Source: Dehalococcoidia bacterium (GTDB lineage: Bacteria > Chloroflexota > Dehalococcoidia > GIF9 > AB-539-J10). Taken from it: a DNA stretch of 11,281 nucleotides. The stretch is taken from contig JAUWOK010000030.1 in assembly GCA_030612165.1 (NCBI GenBank), forward strand, positions 1 through 11,281. The letters are read 5' to 3'. Below, one piece after another: positions 1 through 6,959 of the stretch (positions within the stretch are counted from its first letter, which is position 1; every line of letters begins with the position of its first letter). The notes under the pieces were generated by a model. That model was not told the origin of the DNA. It ran no database searches and worked only from the letters and a program-made list of their open reading frames with translations. The position numbers and the translations under genes were made by a program.

Positions 1-262
1 ACTGGGCTTTAAAAGAGCTCCCTCAGACGAAATTAAAGGGGGGACTCCTGAGAAAAACGCCACGCTATTACGACAGCCACTGGGGAAAAAGAAGCGGCCG
101 GCCCAAGACATAGTGATCATGAATGCCGCCGCCGCCTTTATCGCCGGAAACAAAGCAAGGGATTTTCAGGAAGGTGTCCTGCTGGCTAAAGAGATTATTG
201 ATAGCGGCAGGGCGCTTGACAAACTCAACGACCTGATTCGGTTCAGCCAGAACTTGAGATGA
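1..262 (+). CDS. trpD: Anthranilate phosphoribosyltransferase, C-terminal part (5' end outside window)
   Basis: The reading frame beginning at base 2 is open to the TGA at 260-262 and gives 86 residues. It shows the C-terminal signature of anthranilate phosphoribosyltransferase: a Gly-Gly-x-Pro-x-x-Asn-Ala stretch (GGTPEKNA), then an Ile-Val-x-Met-Asn-Ala-Ala-Ala-Ala-Phe helix followed by Ala-Gly, then GVxLAKEIIDSGRALDKL. The enzyme transfers phosphoribose from PRPP to anthranilate, the second committed step of tryptophan synthesis, in the cytosol. The PRPP-binding glycine loop and the anthranilate site lie upstream of the window, so activity cannot be judged. Only 39 bp separate it from trpC, so the two genes are almost certainly co-transcribed. 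The identification rests on the C-terminal pattern and on the position directly before trpC. Confidence 0.9.
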   Translation, partial: LGFKRAPSDEIKGGTPEKNATLLRQPLGKKKRPAQDIVIMNAAAAFIAGNKARDFQEGVLLAKEIIDSGRALDKLNDLIRFSQNLR

Positions 263-301
263 AGACCTTAAATAATCCAAAACAGAGCGAAGAAACGAGA
301 A

Positions 302-1072
302 ATGCTGGATAGAATTATCACTCGAAAAAAGGAAGAGGTTAGACAGGAGAAATCCATTCTGCCGCTGGAACGCCTTAAAGAGCTTTCTGCTGCCCGTCAG
401 AAAATGCCACTTGATTTTGCCGGTGCTATCAGGGGCAACCGCATCAGCCTGATCGCTGAGGTAAAAAAAGCCTCTCCGTCACGAGGGATACTCTGCCTCG
501 ATTTTCACCCGGTTGAACTGGCCGTTACTTATGCCGGAGAGGGTGCCGCAGCCGTCTCCGTGCTGACCGATAAGGAGAACTTTGGCGGCAACATTGAATA
601 TCTACCAGAGATCAAACGAGCTATTGATATCCCGCTCCTGCGCAAAGATTTTATTCTCGACGCATATCAGGTATATGAATCTCACGCCTATAACGCCGAT
701 GCCCTGCTACTCATAGCAGCTATCCTGGAGCAGGAACATCTTCAGGATTTACTTGCTCTGAGCCATAGCCTTGGCTTGCAATGCCTGGTGGAAGTCCATA
801 ACGAAATTGATGTGGAAAAAGCGCTGAGGAGCGGCGCAGAAATGATCGGGATCAATAACCGCGACCTCAGAGATTTCACGATCGATATAAACACGACCGT
901 GAAATTGCGCCCGCTCATCCCTGAAGAAAAGATTGTGGTCAGCGAAAGCGGGATCAGGAACAGAGAAGATGTCGTAAAACTACAAAAGAGTAAAATTAAC
1001 GCCATCCTCGTCGGCGAAACTCTGGTCACCAGCAGCAATATTCCCGGCAAGATAAGGGAGTTGATCTCGTGA
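302..1072 (+). CDS. trpC: Indole-3-glycerol phosphate synthase
   Basis: This 256-residue single-domain (beta/alpha)8 enzyme closes the ring of CdRP to indole-3-glycerol phosphate with loss of CO2 and water. The length is normal for a monofunctional TrpC. All catalytic positions known from the family are visible: Glu53 and Lys55 in the AEVKKASPS motif, Lys115 in LLRKDF (the general acid), Glu164 in LVEVH, Asn185 in IGINNRDL, and Ser214/Gly217 in VSESGI, which with the late GE at 238-239 forms the phosphate site. Translation starts at ATG 302 with only a weak purine-rich ribosome site (GAAGAAACGAG) before it, so it may depend partly on readthrough from trpD. The stop codon overlaps the GTG start of trpF by four bases. 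No anomaly was seen in the gene. Confidence 0.97.
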   Translation: MLDRIITRKKEEVRQEKSILPLERLKELSAARQKMPLDFAGAIRGNRISLIAEVKKASPSRGILCLDFHPVELAVTYAGEGAAAVSVLTDKENFGGNIEYLPEIKRAIDIPLLRKDFILDAYQVYESHAYNADALLLIAAILEQEHLQDLLALSHSLGLQCLVEVHNEIDVEKALRSGAEMIGINNRDLRDFTIDINTTVKLRPLIPEEKIVVSESGIRNREDVVKLQKSKINAILVGETLVTSSNIPGKIRELIS

Positions 1073-1725
1073 CCAGAGTCAAAATATGCGGCATCAGAGA
1101 TAAAGCACATGTGCTGGCGGCAGCGACAGCAGGAGCTGATTTTATTGGCATGGTTTTTGCCCCCAGCCACCGCCGGATAACTCCTGCCGAGGCATGTGAA
1201 CTATCTTGCGCCGCCAAAAAAGCCAGCAGCACAATACAGGTGGTAGGTGTCTTTGTCAATGCTCCTGCCTCCGAAGTAAACAGAATCGCTACTTTATGTG
1301 CCCTGGATTGGGTCCAGCTAAGCGGTGACGAGTCATGGGAATACTGTGATGAAATTACCAGGCCCGTTATTAAAGCCATACGAGTAACGCCACAGCATCA
1401 CGAAGAAATTTACGCCAATGTAGCTACTGGCAACAGGCTGTTCTCCAACCAAGGCTTCATCACGCTGCTTGATTCACACGTCGAGAACAGATACGGAGGA
1501 ACAGGAACAACCTGCGACTGGGAACTGGCTCATAAGATAGCCAGGCAATTCCCGGTAATTCTCGCTGGCGGGCTTACGCCGGAAAATGTCGGTAAAGCTA
1601 TCAAGATAGCATCACCCTGGGGGGTAGACGTCTCCTCAGGAGTAGAAGTGGCAAAAATTAAGGATACAGGTAAAATACAGGCATTCATGAATGCCGTAAG
1701 GAGAGCCGATGACAGCGCAAGATGA
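1069..1725 (+). CDS. trpF: Phosphoribosylanthranilate isomerase
   Basis: This 218-residue protein isomerises N-(5'-phosphoribosyl)anthranilate to CdRP, the step between TrpD and TrpC. The catalytic base Cys7 sits in the N-terminal VKICGIR motif and the catalytic acid Asp135 in LLDS. The GGTGTT loop at 143-148, AGGL at 166-169 and VDVSSGVE at 186-193 form the phosphate-binding end of the barrel. The start is GTG, set inside a GTGA overlap with the trpC stop and preceded by AGGGAG, a clear case of translational coupling. The 3' end runs 17 nt into trpB, so the last residues (RRADDSAR) come from sequence shared with the trpB start. Order and function fit a standard bacterial trp operon with separate rather than fused trpC and trpF. 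Confidence 0.96.
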   Translation: MTRVKICGIRDKAHVLAAATAGADFIGMVFAPSHRRITPAEACELSCAAKKASSTIQVVGVFVNAPASEVNRIATLCALDWVQLSGDESWEYCDEITRPVIKAIRVTPQHHEEIYANVATGNRLFSNQGFITLLDSHVENRYGGTGTTCDWELAHKIARQFPVILAGGLTPENVGKAIKIASPWGVDVSSGVEVAKIKDTGKIQAFMNAVRRADDSAR

Positions 1726-2914
1726 ACCCTCGTTCGTTTCTTCCAGTTATTTCGGGCAGTTCGGTGGCAGGTTTGCCCCGGAAACCCTCGTTCCCGCACT
1801 TGACGAACTGACCACTGCTTATAAAAAAATACAGGGCGATGCTTCTTTCTGGTCCGAATTTGATTCCCTGTCTCACGACTATTCCGGCAGGCCAACCCCT
1901 CTTTACTTTGCTGAGAAGCTCACTGATCACTGCGGTGGCGCCAGGATATTTCTCAAAAGAGAAGACCTGCTACATACCGGAGCTCACAAAATAAATAACG
2001 CGTTGGGGCAAGGCCTTCTCGCTAAAAAAATGGGCAAGCAGAGAATTATTGCCGAAACAGGAGCGGGACAACATGGAGTAGCCGCTGCCACCATATGTGC
2101 CAGACTGGGGTTGGATTGTGTTGTTTACATGGGGGAAGAAGACATCAGGCGTCAATCACACAATGTTTTTCGCATGAAGCTCCTGGGTGCTGAAGTATTT
2201 CCCGTATCATCGGGAAGCAAAACGCTCAAAGACGCCATAAATGAGGCAATGAGGGACTGGGTGACCAATGTCAGGAATACTTACTACCTTTTAGGCTCGG
2301 TCGTAGGTCCTCATCCTTATCCGACAATAGTGCGGGATTTCCAGACGATAATCGGCAAAGAAACCAGGGAACAAGTCATGGCCAAATGCGGCAGGCTGCC
2401 CGATTACATAATTGCCTGCGTCGGTGGCGGCAGCAACGCTATAGGCATTTTTCATCCCTTCTTGAAAGACACAGAAGTCCAGTTGATAGGAGTAGAAGCA
2501 GCGGGTAGAGGCATCGCCGTGGGAAAACACGCCGCTCCGCTAATAGCGGGCAGTATAGGCGTGCTACATGGAGCAAAATCTTATGTCCTCCAGGACGAAG
2601 CAGGGCAAATTCGAGAAACAGCGAGTATCGCCGCAGGACTGGATTATCCCTCTGTAGGACCGGAGCATAGCTATTACAAGACCACAGGACGTATTGCTTA
2701 TGACGCCGTGGAAGATAAAGACGCCTTGTCCGCATTTCTCCTCCTCTCCCAAATAGAAGGCATTATCCCCGCGCTGGAATCTGCACACGCCATATCTTAT
2801 GCCGGCAAGATCGCCAGTTCACTAGGCAAAGACAAAATTATTATAATCAATTTGTCCGGAAGGGGAGATAAGGATATGGATATTGTGTCCGAGGCGATGG
2901 AGAAAAAGCAATGA
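1709..2914 (+). CDS. trpB: Tryptophan synthase beta chain (TrpB1 type)
   Basis: This 401-residue PLP enzyme condenses indole, channelled from the alpha subunit, with L-serine to give tryptophan. The Schiff-base Lys94 lies in HTGAHKINNA. ETGAGQHG is at 116-123 (Glu116 is the catalytic acid/base), CVGGGSN at 237-243 binds the cofactor phosphate, Asp312 in LDYPSVGPEH belongs to the closed-state switch, Glu357 is in PALESAHA, and Ser383 in SGRGDKD contacts the PLP ring nitrogen. The N-terminal YFGQFGGRFAPETL is typical of the classical TrpB1 form that pairs with TrpA. The start ATG is 17 nt inside trpF and follows a strong TAAGGAGAG at 1697-1705. The gene ends in an ATGA overlap with trpA, consistent with equal subunit synthesis for the alpha2-beta2 complex. 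Confidence 0.98.
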   Translation: MTAQDEPSFVSSSYFGQFGGRFAPETLVPALDELTTAYKKIQGDASFWSEFDSLSHDYSGRPTPLYFAEKLTDHCGGARIFLKREDLLHTGAHKINNALGQGLLAKKMGKQRIIAETGAGQHGVAAATICARLGLDCVVYMGEEDIRRQSHNVFRMKLLGAEVFPVSSGSKTLKDAINEAMRDWVTNVRNTYYLLGSVVGPHPYPTIVRDFQTIIGKETREQVMAKCGRLPDYIIACVGGGSNAIGIFHPFLKDTEVQLIGVEAAGRGIAVGKHAAPLIAGSIGVLHGAKSYVLQDEAGQIRETASIAAGLDYPSVGPEHSYYKTTGRIAYDAVEDKDALSAFLLLSQIEGIIPALESAHAISYAGKIASSLGKDKIIIINLSGRGDKDMDIVSEAMEKKQ

Positions 2915-3693
2915 GCCGTATTAGTTCTATCTTTTCTCAACCAGGCCATAAAGCTTTTATTGCCTATGTTACAGTAGGTTATCCCAGTATTGAAGCTACT
3001 TTAAGCACTGTTTCCTTGCTTGCCGAAAATGGCTGCGACATGGTCGAGCTGGGAATACCTTTTTCTGATCCCATCGCGGATGGCGTCACAATACAGAAGG
3101 CGAGTTTCCATGCCCTGAAAAATGGCGTCACGCCGGAACGTTGTCTGGCAGTTGCCAGAGAGCTGAGACAACAGGTCTCTATTCCTCTGACCTTCATGTC
3201 ATATTTTAACCCGATTCTCCACTACGGCCAGGAAAATTTCTGCAACGATTGTGCCAGTTCAGGTATAGACGGTTTAATCATTCCCGACCTGCCTCCGAAT
3301 GAAGGAGGCGAACTGGAAAGTTTAACGCAGAAACATAACCTCGATCTTATTTATCTCCTGTCCCCTGCCAGCACGGAGGAGCGCATCCGCCTTATAGCAC
3401 AGAGATCTCGCGGTTTTATCTACCTTGTTTCTGTCACAGGCGTCACTGGGGCCAGAAACGCGCTGCCTTCAGACCTGAAAGTATTTTTGAGTAGAGTCAG
3501 AAAAGTAAGTAAGCAGCCCCTTTGTGTGGGATTTGGAATTTCCACCCCGGAGCAGGCCGGGCAAATAGCTACAGTAGCGGACGGAGTGATCATAGGCAGC
3601 CGTATTATCCAGCTCATGGATTCAGGCGAACCCGATACGGCCCAACAGATACAAGATTTTGCCAGGGGAGTCAGAAAAGAGCTTGACCAATGA
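2911..3693 (+). CDS. trpA: Tryptophan synthase alpha chain
   Basis: This 260-residue (beta/alpha)8 protein cleaves indole-3-glycerol phosphate to indole and glyceraldehyde 3-phosphate and passes indole to TrpB. The catalytic pair is present: Glu46 in VELGIPFSDP and Asp57 in ADGVTIQ. The mobile loop TGVTGAR (176-182), GFGI (207-210) and the GS pair at 229-230 form the substrate phosphate site. Length is close to the family norm. It starts at ATG 2911 inside an ATGA overlap with trpB, with GGAG about ten bases upstream. It is followed by 101 bp without a clear terminator, so the transcript probably continues into the second trpB-like gene. Confidence 0.97.
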   Translation: MSRISSIFSQPGHKAFIAYVTVGYPSIEATLSTVSLLAENGCDMVELGIPFSDPIADGVTIQKASFHALKNGVTPERCLAVARELRQQVSIPLTFMSYFNPILHYGQENFCNDCASSGIDGLIIPDLPPNEGGELESLTQKHNLDLIYLLSPASTEERIRLIAQRSRGFIYLVSVTGVTGARNALPSDLKVFLSRVRKVSKQPLCVGFGISTPEQAGQIATVADGVIIGSRIIQLMDSGEPDTAQQIQDFARGVRKELDQ

Positions 3694-3727
3694 AGAAAAC
3701 CCGGGAATGTCCTTTTAATCCACCAGC

Positions 3728-3756
3728 TTGCAAAGGCCATGTCATCAAGGTATTCT
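3728..3756 (+). promoter_or_regulatory. Possible internal sigma70-type promoter before trpB2
   Basis: TTGCAA at 3728-3733 and TATTCT at 3751-3756 are separated by exactly 17 bp, and the boxes lie about 30 bp upstream of the ribosome site of the next gene. A further AT-rich TACACT follows at 3758-3763. This could give the TrpB2 gene expression independent of the trp operon. Both boxes match the consensus at only four of six positions, so it may be fortuitous. Confidence 0.35.
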
Positions 3757-3776
3757 CTACACTATCATACATATGA

Positions 3777-3783
3777 AAAGGAG
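3777..3783 (+). promoter_or_regulatory. Ribosome-binding site deciding the trpB2 start
   Basis: AAAGGAG is the only strong ribosome site upstream of the TrpB2 gene. It ends 2 nt before a TTG at 3786, which is too close, and 11 nt before an in-frame TTG at 3795. It also begins just inside a short out-of-frame ATG reading frame at 3773. The spacing favours TTG 3795 as the start. Confidence 0.6.
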
Positions 3784-3794
3784 TATTGAACGAG

Positions 3795-5150
3795 TTGAGA
3801 ACGACAAAAATTACCCTGACAGAACAGGAAATGCCCACCTCCTGGTATAACATACAGCCAGATCTACCAGAGCCTTTGCCAACAGTGCTGAATCCAGCCA
3901 CATGCAAGTCGGTTACTCCGGATGATCTTAAAATTATTTTTCCTATGGCGCTCATTGAGCAAGAGATGAGTCAGGAGAGGTACATAGAAATTCCTGATGA
4001 AGTACAGGACATTTACAGGATGTGGAGGCCAACTCCGCTGCATCGCGCATATCAGCTGGAGAAGGCGCTGGGAACACCAGCCAAAATATTCTATAAGTAC
4101 GAAGGCGTCAGCCCGGCTGGCAGCCACAAATCGAATACGGCCATCGCTCAGGCATACTACAACAAAAAAGCGGGAATCAAGCGGCTGGCCACAGAAACCG
4201 GCGCTGGTCAATGGGGAAGCGCACTATCTCTAGGATGCTGCCTCATGGGATTGGAATGTAAAGTCTATATGGTCAAAGCAAGCTATGAACAAAAACCTTA
4301 CCGCAGGATAATGATGGAAACATGGGGAGCTACCTGTATTCCCAGCCCCAGCGAAGAAACCAACTCCGGGCGGGCTATCCTGGCGCAAGATCCTGATTCT
4401 CCGGGAAGTTTGGGCATCGCTATCAGCGAAGCGGTAGAGGACGCCGCCGGCAGGGATGACACCAATTACTCACTGGGCAGCGTGCTTAACCATGTCATGC
4501 TTCATCAAACAATCATCGGACAGGAAACCATGAAGCAAATGGAGAAAGCTGATGCCTACCCGGATATAATTATCGGCTGCGTTGGTGGCGGCAGCAACTT
4601 TGCCGGGCTATTCCTGCCCTTCATACCTGATAAATTAAAGGGGAAAAAGATGCGTATCATTTGCTGTGAACCTAAGGCCTGCCCCACAATGACCAAAGGC
4701 CCATATACTTATGATTACGGCGATGTTGCCGGACTCACTCCATTAATGAAGATGTATACGCTGGGACATTCCTTCGTTCCACCCAGAATTCACGCGGGGG
4801 GTCTGCGCTACCATGGCATGGCGCCGATGGTTTCGCATTTACACCACCTGGGGCTCATTGAGTCCATGTCAATCCATCAGACACCGGCTTATGAAGGGGC
4901 TCTCAAGTTCGCCCGCACCGAGGGCATTATTCCCGCACCGGAGCCAGCACACGCCATCAAGGTAGTAATAGACGAAGCTCTGGCATGTAAAGAATCCGGC
5001 GAGGCCAAGACCATTCTTCTGGCTTTAAGCGGACATGGACATTTTGATCTTTCCGCTTACGACGAGTTCCTTTCAGGCAATCTTCAGGATTATGAGTATC
5101 CACAAGAAAAAATAGAGAAGTCTCTAGCCGCCCTGCCTAAAATAAACTAG
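3795..5150 (+). CDS. trpB2: TrpB2-type tryptophan synthase beta-like protein (PLP)
   Basis: This second beta chain is clearly of the longer, divergent TrpB2 class: about 451 residues, with the N-terminal block PTSWYNIQPDLPEPLP that TrpB1 lacks. PLP residues are intact: Lys112 in PAGSHKSNTA, ETGAGQWG at 134-141, CVGGGSN at 262-268, Glu383 in PEPAHA and SGHGHFD at 412-418. SGHGHFD replaces the SGRGDKD of TrpB1. TrpB2 proteins make tryptophan from indole and serine. Most lack the interface for stable binding to TrpA, so indole salvage or serine deamination has been proposed for them. The start is non-ATG; TTG 3795 fits the ribosome site and family N-terminus best, and TTG 3786 (454 residues) is the alternative. 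It lies 101 bp after trpA and ends just before a strong terminator, so it is the last gene of the trp transcript or a separate unit. Confidence 0.95.
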   Translation: MRTTKITLTEQEMPTSWYNIQPDLPEPLPTVLNPATCKSVTPDDLKIIFPMALIEQEMSQERYIEIPDEVQDIYRMWRPTPLHRAYQLEKALGTPAKIFYKYEGVSPAGSHKSNTAIAQAYYNKKAGIKRLATETGAGQWGSALSLGCCLMGLECKVYMVKASYEQKPYRRIMMETWGATCIPSPSEETNSGRAILAQDPDSPGSLGIAISEAVEDAAGRDDTNYSLGSVLNHVMLHQTIIGQETMKQMEKADAYPDIIIGCVGGGSNFAGLFLPFIPDKLKGKKMRIICCEPKACPTMTKGPYTYDYGDVAGLTPLMKMYTLGHSFVPPRIHAGGLRYHGMAPMVSHLHHLGLIESMSIHQTPAYEGALKFARTEGIIPAPEPAHAIKVVIDEALACKESGEAKTILLALSGHGHFDLSAYDEFLSGNLQDYEYPQEKIEKSLAALPKIN

Positions 5151-5173
5151 CTCCCGGATATCCCGCAAATGCC

Positions 5174-5207
5174 ATAAAAGAGCACCTCTCTGGAGGTGCT
5201 CTTTTAT
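5174..5207. terminator. Bidirectional intrinsic terminator between trpB2 and padR
   Basis: ATAAAAGAGCACCTC (5174-5188) and GAGGTGCTCTTTTAT (5193-5207) form a perfect 15-bp stem with a four-base TCTG loop. The GC-rich core is flanked by A4 on the left and T4 on the right, so the RNA has a U-run after the core on either strand. It lies between the convergent stops of trpB2 (5150) and padR (5240), which fits termination of both transcripts. Confidence 0.92.
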
Positions 5208-5239
5208 ATTTGGCCTGACTCGTTTTCTTGCTCTGCTAT

Positions 5240-5623
5240 TTAAACAACTGGCCGACCACCGTCAAACTGCCAGGAGGAATTTTCACCACCTTTTATAACG
5301 CTATCAGCAGCATTGCTAAACCTTTGCCACCCATCCACTCCACCCATCAGCCTGCAACGGCCTTCTTCAGTTATCTCATAACAGCGCCGCTTTTGCTTCC
5401 GGGCGGCCTTCTGCCAGCAACTCAGAACAAGACCTTCCTTTTCCAATCGACGTAATGCCGAATAAACTGTGCTGCCACTAAGCCTGAAATAACCATGGCT
5501 CCTCTCCTCTATCTCCTTAAGAAGTTGATAACCGTAAACAGGCAAACTGGCAATATCAATAAGAAAAAGCAACAGGGGATCGATAAGCCCTCTCAACAAT
5601 TCCTGAGTATGAAATCGAGACAC
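5240..5623 (-). CDS. PadR-family transcriptional regulator
   Basis: This 127-residue protein has the PadR winged-helix fold. Helix 1 spans DPLLLFLIDIASL (15-27), YGYQLLKEIEER (30-41) forms helix 2, GSTVYSALRRLEKEGLV (50-66) is the recognition helix, and RRCYEITEEGRCRL (79-92) is the beta wing, with a positively charged KAARKQKRR stretch just before it. The C-terminal dimerisation part is short, as in minimal PadR-s1 type proteins, and its last 25 residues have no recognisable pattern. The start is GTG at 5621-5623, preceded by AGGGAG (5634-5639) at a normal distance. It is divergent from the HtrA-like gene. PadR proteins often repress themselves and a neighbouring gene until a ligand binds; the ligand here cannot be read from the sequence. 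Confidence 0.88.
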   Translation of the reverse strand: MSRFHTQELLRGLIDPLLLFLIDIASLPVYGYQLLKEIEERSHGYFRLSGSTVYSALRRLEKEGLVLSCWQKAARKQKRRCYEITEEGRCRLMGGVDGWQRFSNAADSVIKGGENSSWQFDGGRPVV

Positions 5624-5655
5624 TTTTATACTTCTCCCTTTTTCACTGCTACAGG

Positions 5656-5684
5656 ATTATCGGATAGAATTTCCGTTTTGTCAA
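5656..5684 (-). promoter_or_regulatory. sigma70-type promoter of the padR gene
   Basis: Read on the - strand, TTGACA (5684-5679) is a perfect -35 box. A 17-bp spacer follows, then GATAAT (5661-5656), a five-of-six -10 box. Transcription would start near 5649, about 10 bp before the ribosome site AGGGAG (5639-5634) and about 26 bp before the GTG start. It is the best promoter match in the window. Confidence 0.8.
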
Positions 5685-5701
5685 TCGTTTGTTCACGATT
5701 G
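5682..5701. promoter_or_regulatory. Inverted repeat overlapping padR -35 box, candidate operator
   Basis: CAATCGT (5682-5688) and ACGATTG (5695-5701) are perfect 7-bp inverted arms around TTGTTC. The left arm shares bases with the padR -35 box. A dimeric winged-helix repressor bound here would block padR transcription and could also affect the divergent protease gene. The sequence is not the ATGT-N8-ACAT type described for some PadR proteins, so assignment to this PadR is inferred from position only. Confidence 0.55.
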
Positions 5702-5739
5702 CCTTGTTATCCTCTCTTTTCCAATTGAAAGAACACATA

Positions 5740-5754
5740 TATCCTGGAAGGATA
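5740..5754. promoter_or_regulatory. Second small dyad upstream of the htrA-like gene
   Basis: TATCCT (5740-5745) and AGGATA (5749-5754) are perfect 6-bp arms around GGA. A weak + strand promoter (TTTCCA, 16 bp, TATCCT) would place its -10 box on the left arm. It could be an operator or an untranslated-leader hairpin. Support is limited to symmetry and position. Confidence 0.3.
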
Positions 5755-5801
5755 ACTATTTCCTCTTCCTGCGAAATGCGCTTTTCACCACTGTATTAGA
5801 A

Positions 5802-6950
5802 ATGTTAATATTGGCCCGGGCCGAAATGTCAAAGAAGTTTTTGTCTATCGTCGTTTTCCTGTCGTTGCTAGGTTCTATTATCGCTACGCAGGGATGTATC
5901 ATTCTTACCCCGGGGACATCTGCACCGGCAGAGACAACCACCCCGTCAGAATCAACAAACAACACGGCAGAGTTTGCCAACCCCGGTTGGTCATTTCCTG
6001 CAGATAGCATCGCTCCCAGGGCTTCCCTGCCGGATTTTGGTCCCCCATTCAACAAGGTAATGCCCTCCGTCGTGGTAATCACCACGGAAACAATTGTCTA
6101 TGGAGAAGTGACCCCCCTTGCCGCCGGCTCGGGGGTGATTATTGATGCCGGAGAAGGGTATGTCGTTACCAATAATCATGTGGTTAAGGATGCCCAGAGC
6201 ATCCAGGTGGAATTATACGACGGCAAAACCTTTGCCGCCCGGGTAGTGGGCACCGATGCTCTCACCGACCTGGCAGTACTCAAAATAAATGCTCCAGACT
6301 TACCGCACGCTGTGTGGGGAGATTCATCCCTGCTGCTCCTGAGCGAGTGGGTACTGGCCATTGGTAACGCCGGGGGAGGGGGAATCTCCATAACTCAAGG
6401 CATCGTCAGCCGCCTGGATGTCGCCATAAGCGTCGCGGGAAGTACCCTGCGCGGCCTGATTCAGACCACCGCCCCCATCAATCCCGGTAACAGTGGTGGG
6501 CCACTGATAAACATGGCCGGCGAGGTAATTGGCATCACCACGGTCAAAGTAGCCGAAGTCGGTTATGAAGGTATGGGCTACGCCATAAGCAGCAGCAGCG
6601 CCAGACCCATCATTGAGAACTTAATCCACCAGGGTTACATCACACGTCCATGGCTGGGAGTGGAAATTACCACGGTAAATTCGTTAGTAGTGGCATGGTA
6701 TACTCTCTCCTCTGCTGAAGGGGTGCTGATTACCAAAGTAGTACAGGGAGGGCCAGCGGACCGCGCCGGTTTGGAGGAAGGCGACATTATCATCCGCATT
6801 GAAGATACAGAGATTAAAAGCACCAATAATCTCCTGGACGCGCTCCTCGACTGCCAAATTGGTCAGCAGATAAATATAACATTCATCAGGGGTGAAGACA
6901 CTCAAACAACCCTGGTCACACTTCAGGAAAGCCCACCACCGTGGAACTAA
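5802..6950 (+). CDS. htrA: HtrA/DegP-like S1C serine protease with one PDZ domain, exported
   Basis: This 382-residue trypsin-like protease degrades or guards misfolded proteins outside the cytoplasmic membrane. The catalytic triad is His126 (VTNNHVV), Asp156 (LTDLAVLK) and Ser231 (NPGNSGGPL), followed by one PDZ domain at about 284-375 with LGVEITT and the GPADRAGLEEGDIII segment. The N-terminus has a lysine pair and a hydrophobic stretch (FLSIVVFLSLLGSIIA) ending at TQGC, a weak lipobox, so it may be a lipoprotein or a signal-anchored protein. A Ser/Thr/Pro-rich linker (about 38-56) follows. ATG 5826 gives a more typical signal peptide (MSKKFL) than ATG 5802, and neither has a good ribosome site. 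The gene diverges from padR and converges on ileS, with only 9 bp between the stop codons. A stress or envelope-quality role is inferred from the family; the substrate is unknown. Confidence 0.9.
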   Translation: MLILARAEMSKKFLSIVVFLSLLGSIIATQGCIILTPGTSAPAETTTPSESTNNTAEFANPGWSFPADSIAPRASLPDFGPPFNKVMPSVVVITTETIVYGEVTPLAAGSGVIIDAGEGYVVTNNHVVKDAQSIQVELYDGKTFAARVVGTDALTDLAVLKINAPDLPHAVWGDSSLLLLSEWVLAIGNAGGGGISITQGIVSRLDVAISVAGSTLRGLIQTTAPINPGNSGGPLINMAGEVIGITTVKVAEVGYEGMGYAISSSSARPIIENLIHQGYITRPWLGVEITTVNSLVVAWYTLSSAEGVLITKVVQGGPADRAGLEEGDIIIRIEDTEIKSTNNLLDALLDCQIGQQINITFIRGEDTQTTLVTLQESPPPWN

Positions 6951-6959
6951 GCTCCTTTA

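Noticed and set aside
742..2788. Several - strand open frames opposite trpC, trpF and trpB
   Set aside because: They are shadows of well-supported + strand enzymes; their translations show no domain pattern and have biased, cysteine- or leucine-rich composition.
3773..3850. Short ATG reading frame (about 25 codons) just upstream of trpB2, considered as a leader peptide
   Set aside because: It has no tryptophan codons, lacks its own ribosome site and overlaps the trpB2 start in another frame, and no terminator/antiterminator pair is visible.
5228..5728. Two + strand open frames opposite padR
   Set aside because: They are antisense to a clear PadR winged-helix gene that has its own promoter and ribosome site, and they show no family features.
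5776..5799. Mini-frame of seven codons before the protease gene, considered as an upstream regulatory peptide
   Set aside because: No ribosome site and no conserved feature can be seen; such short frames are expected by chance.
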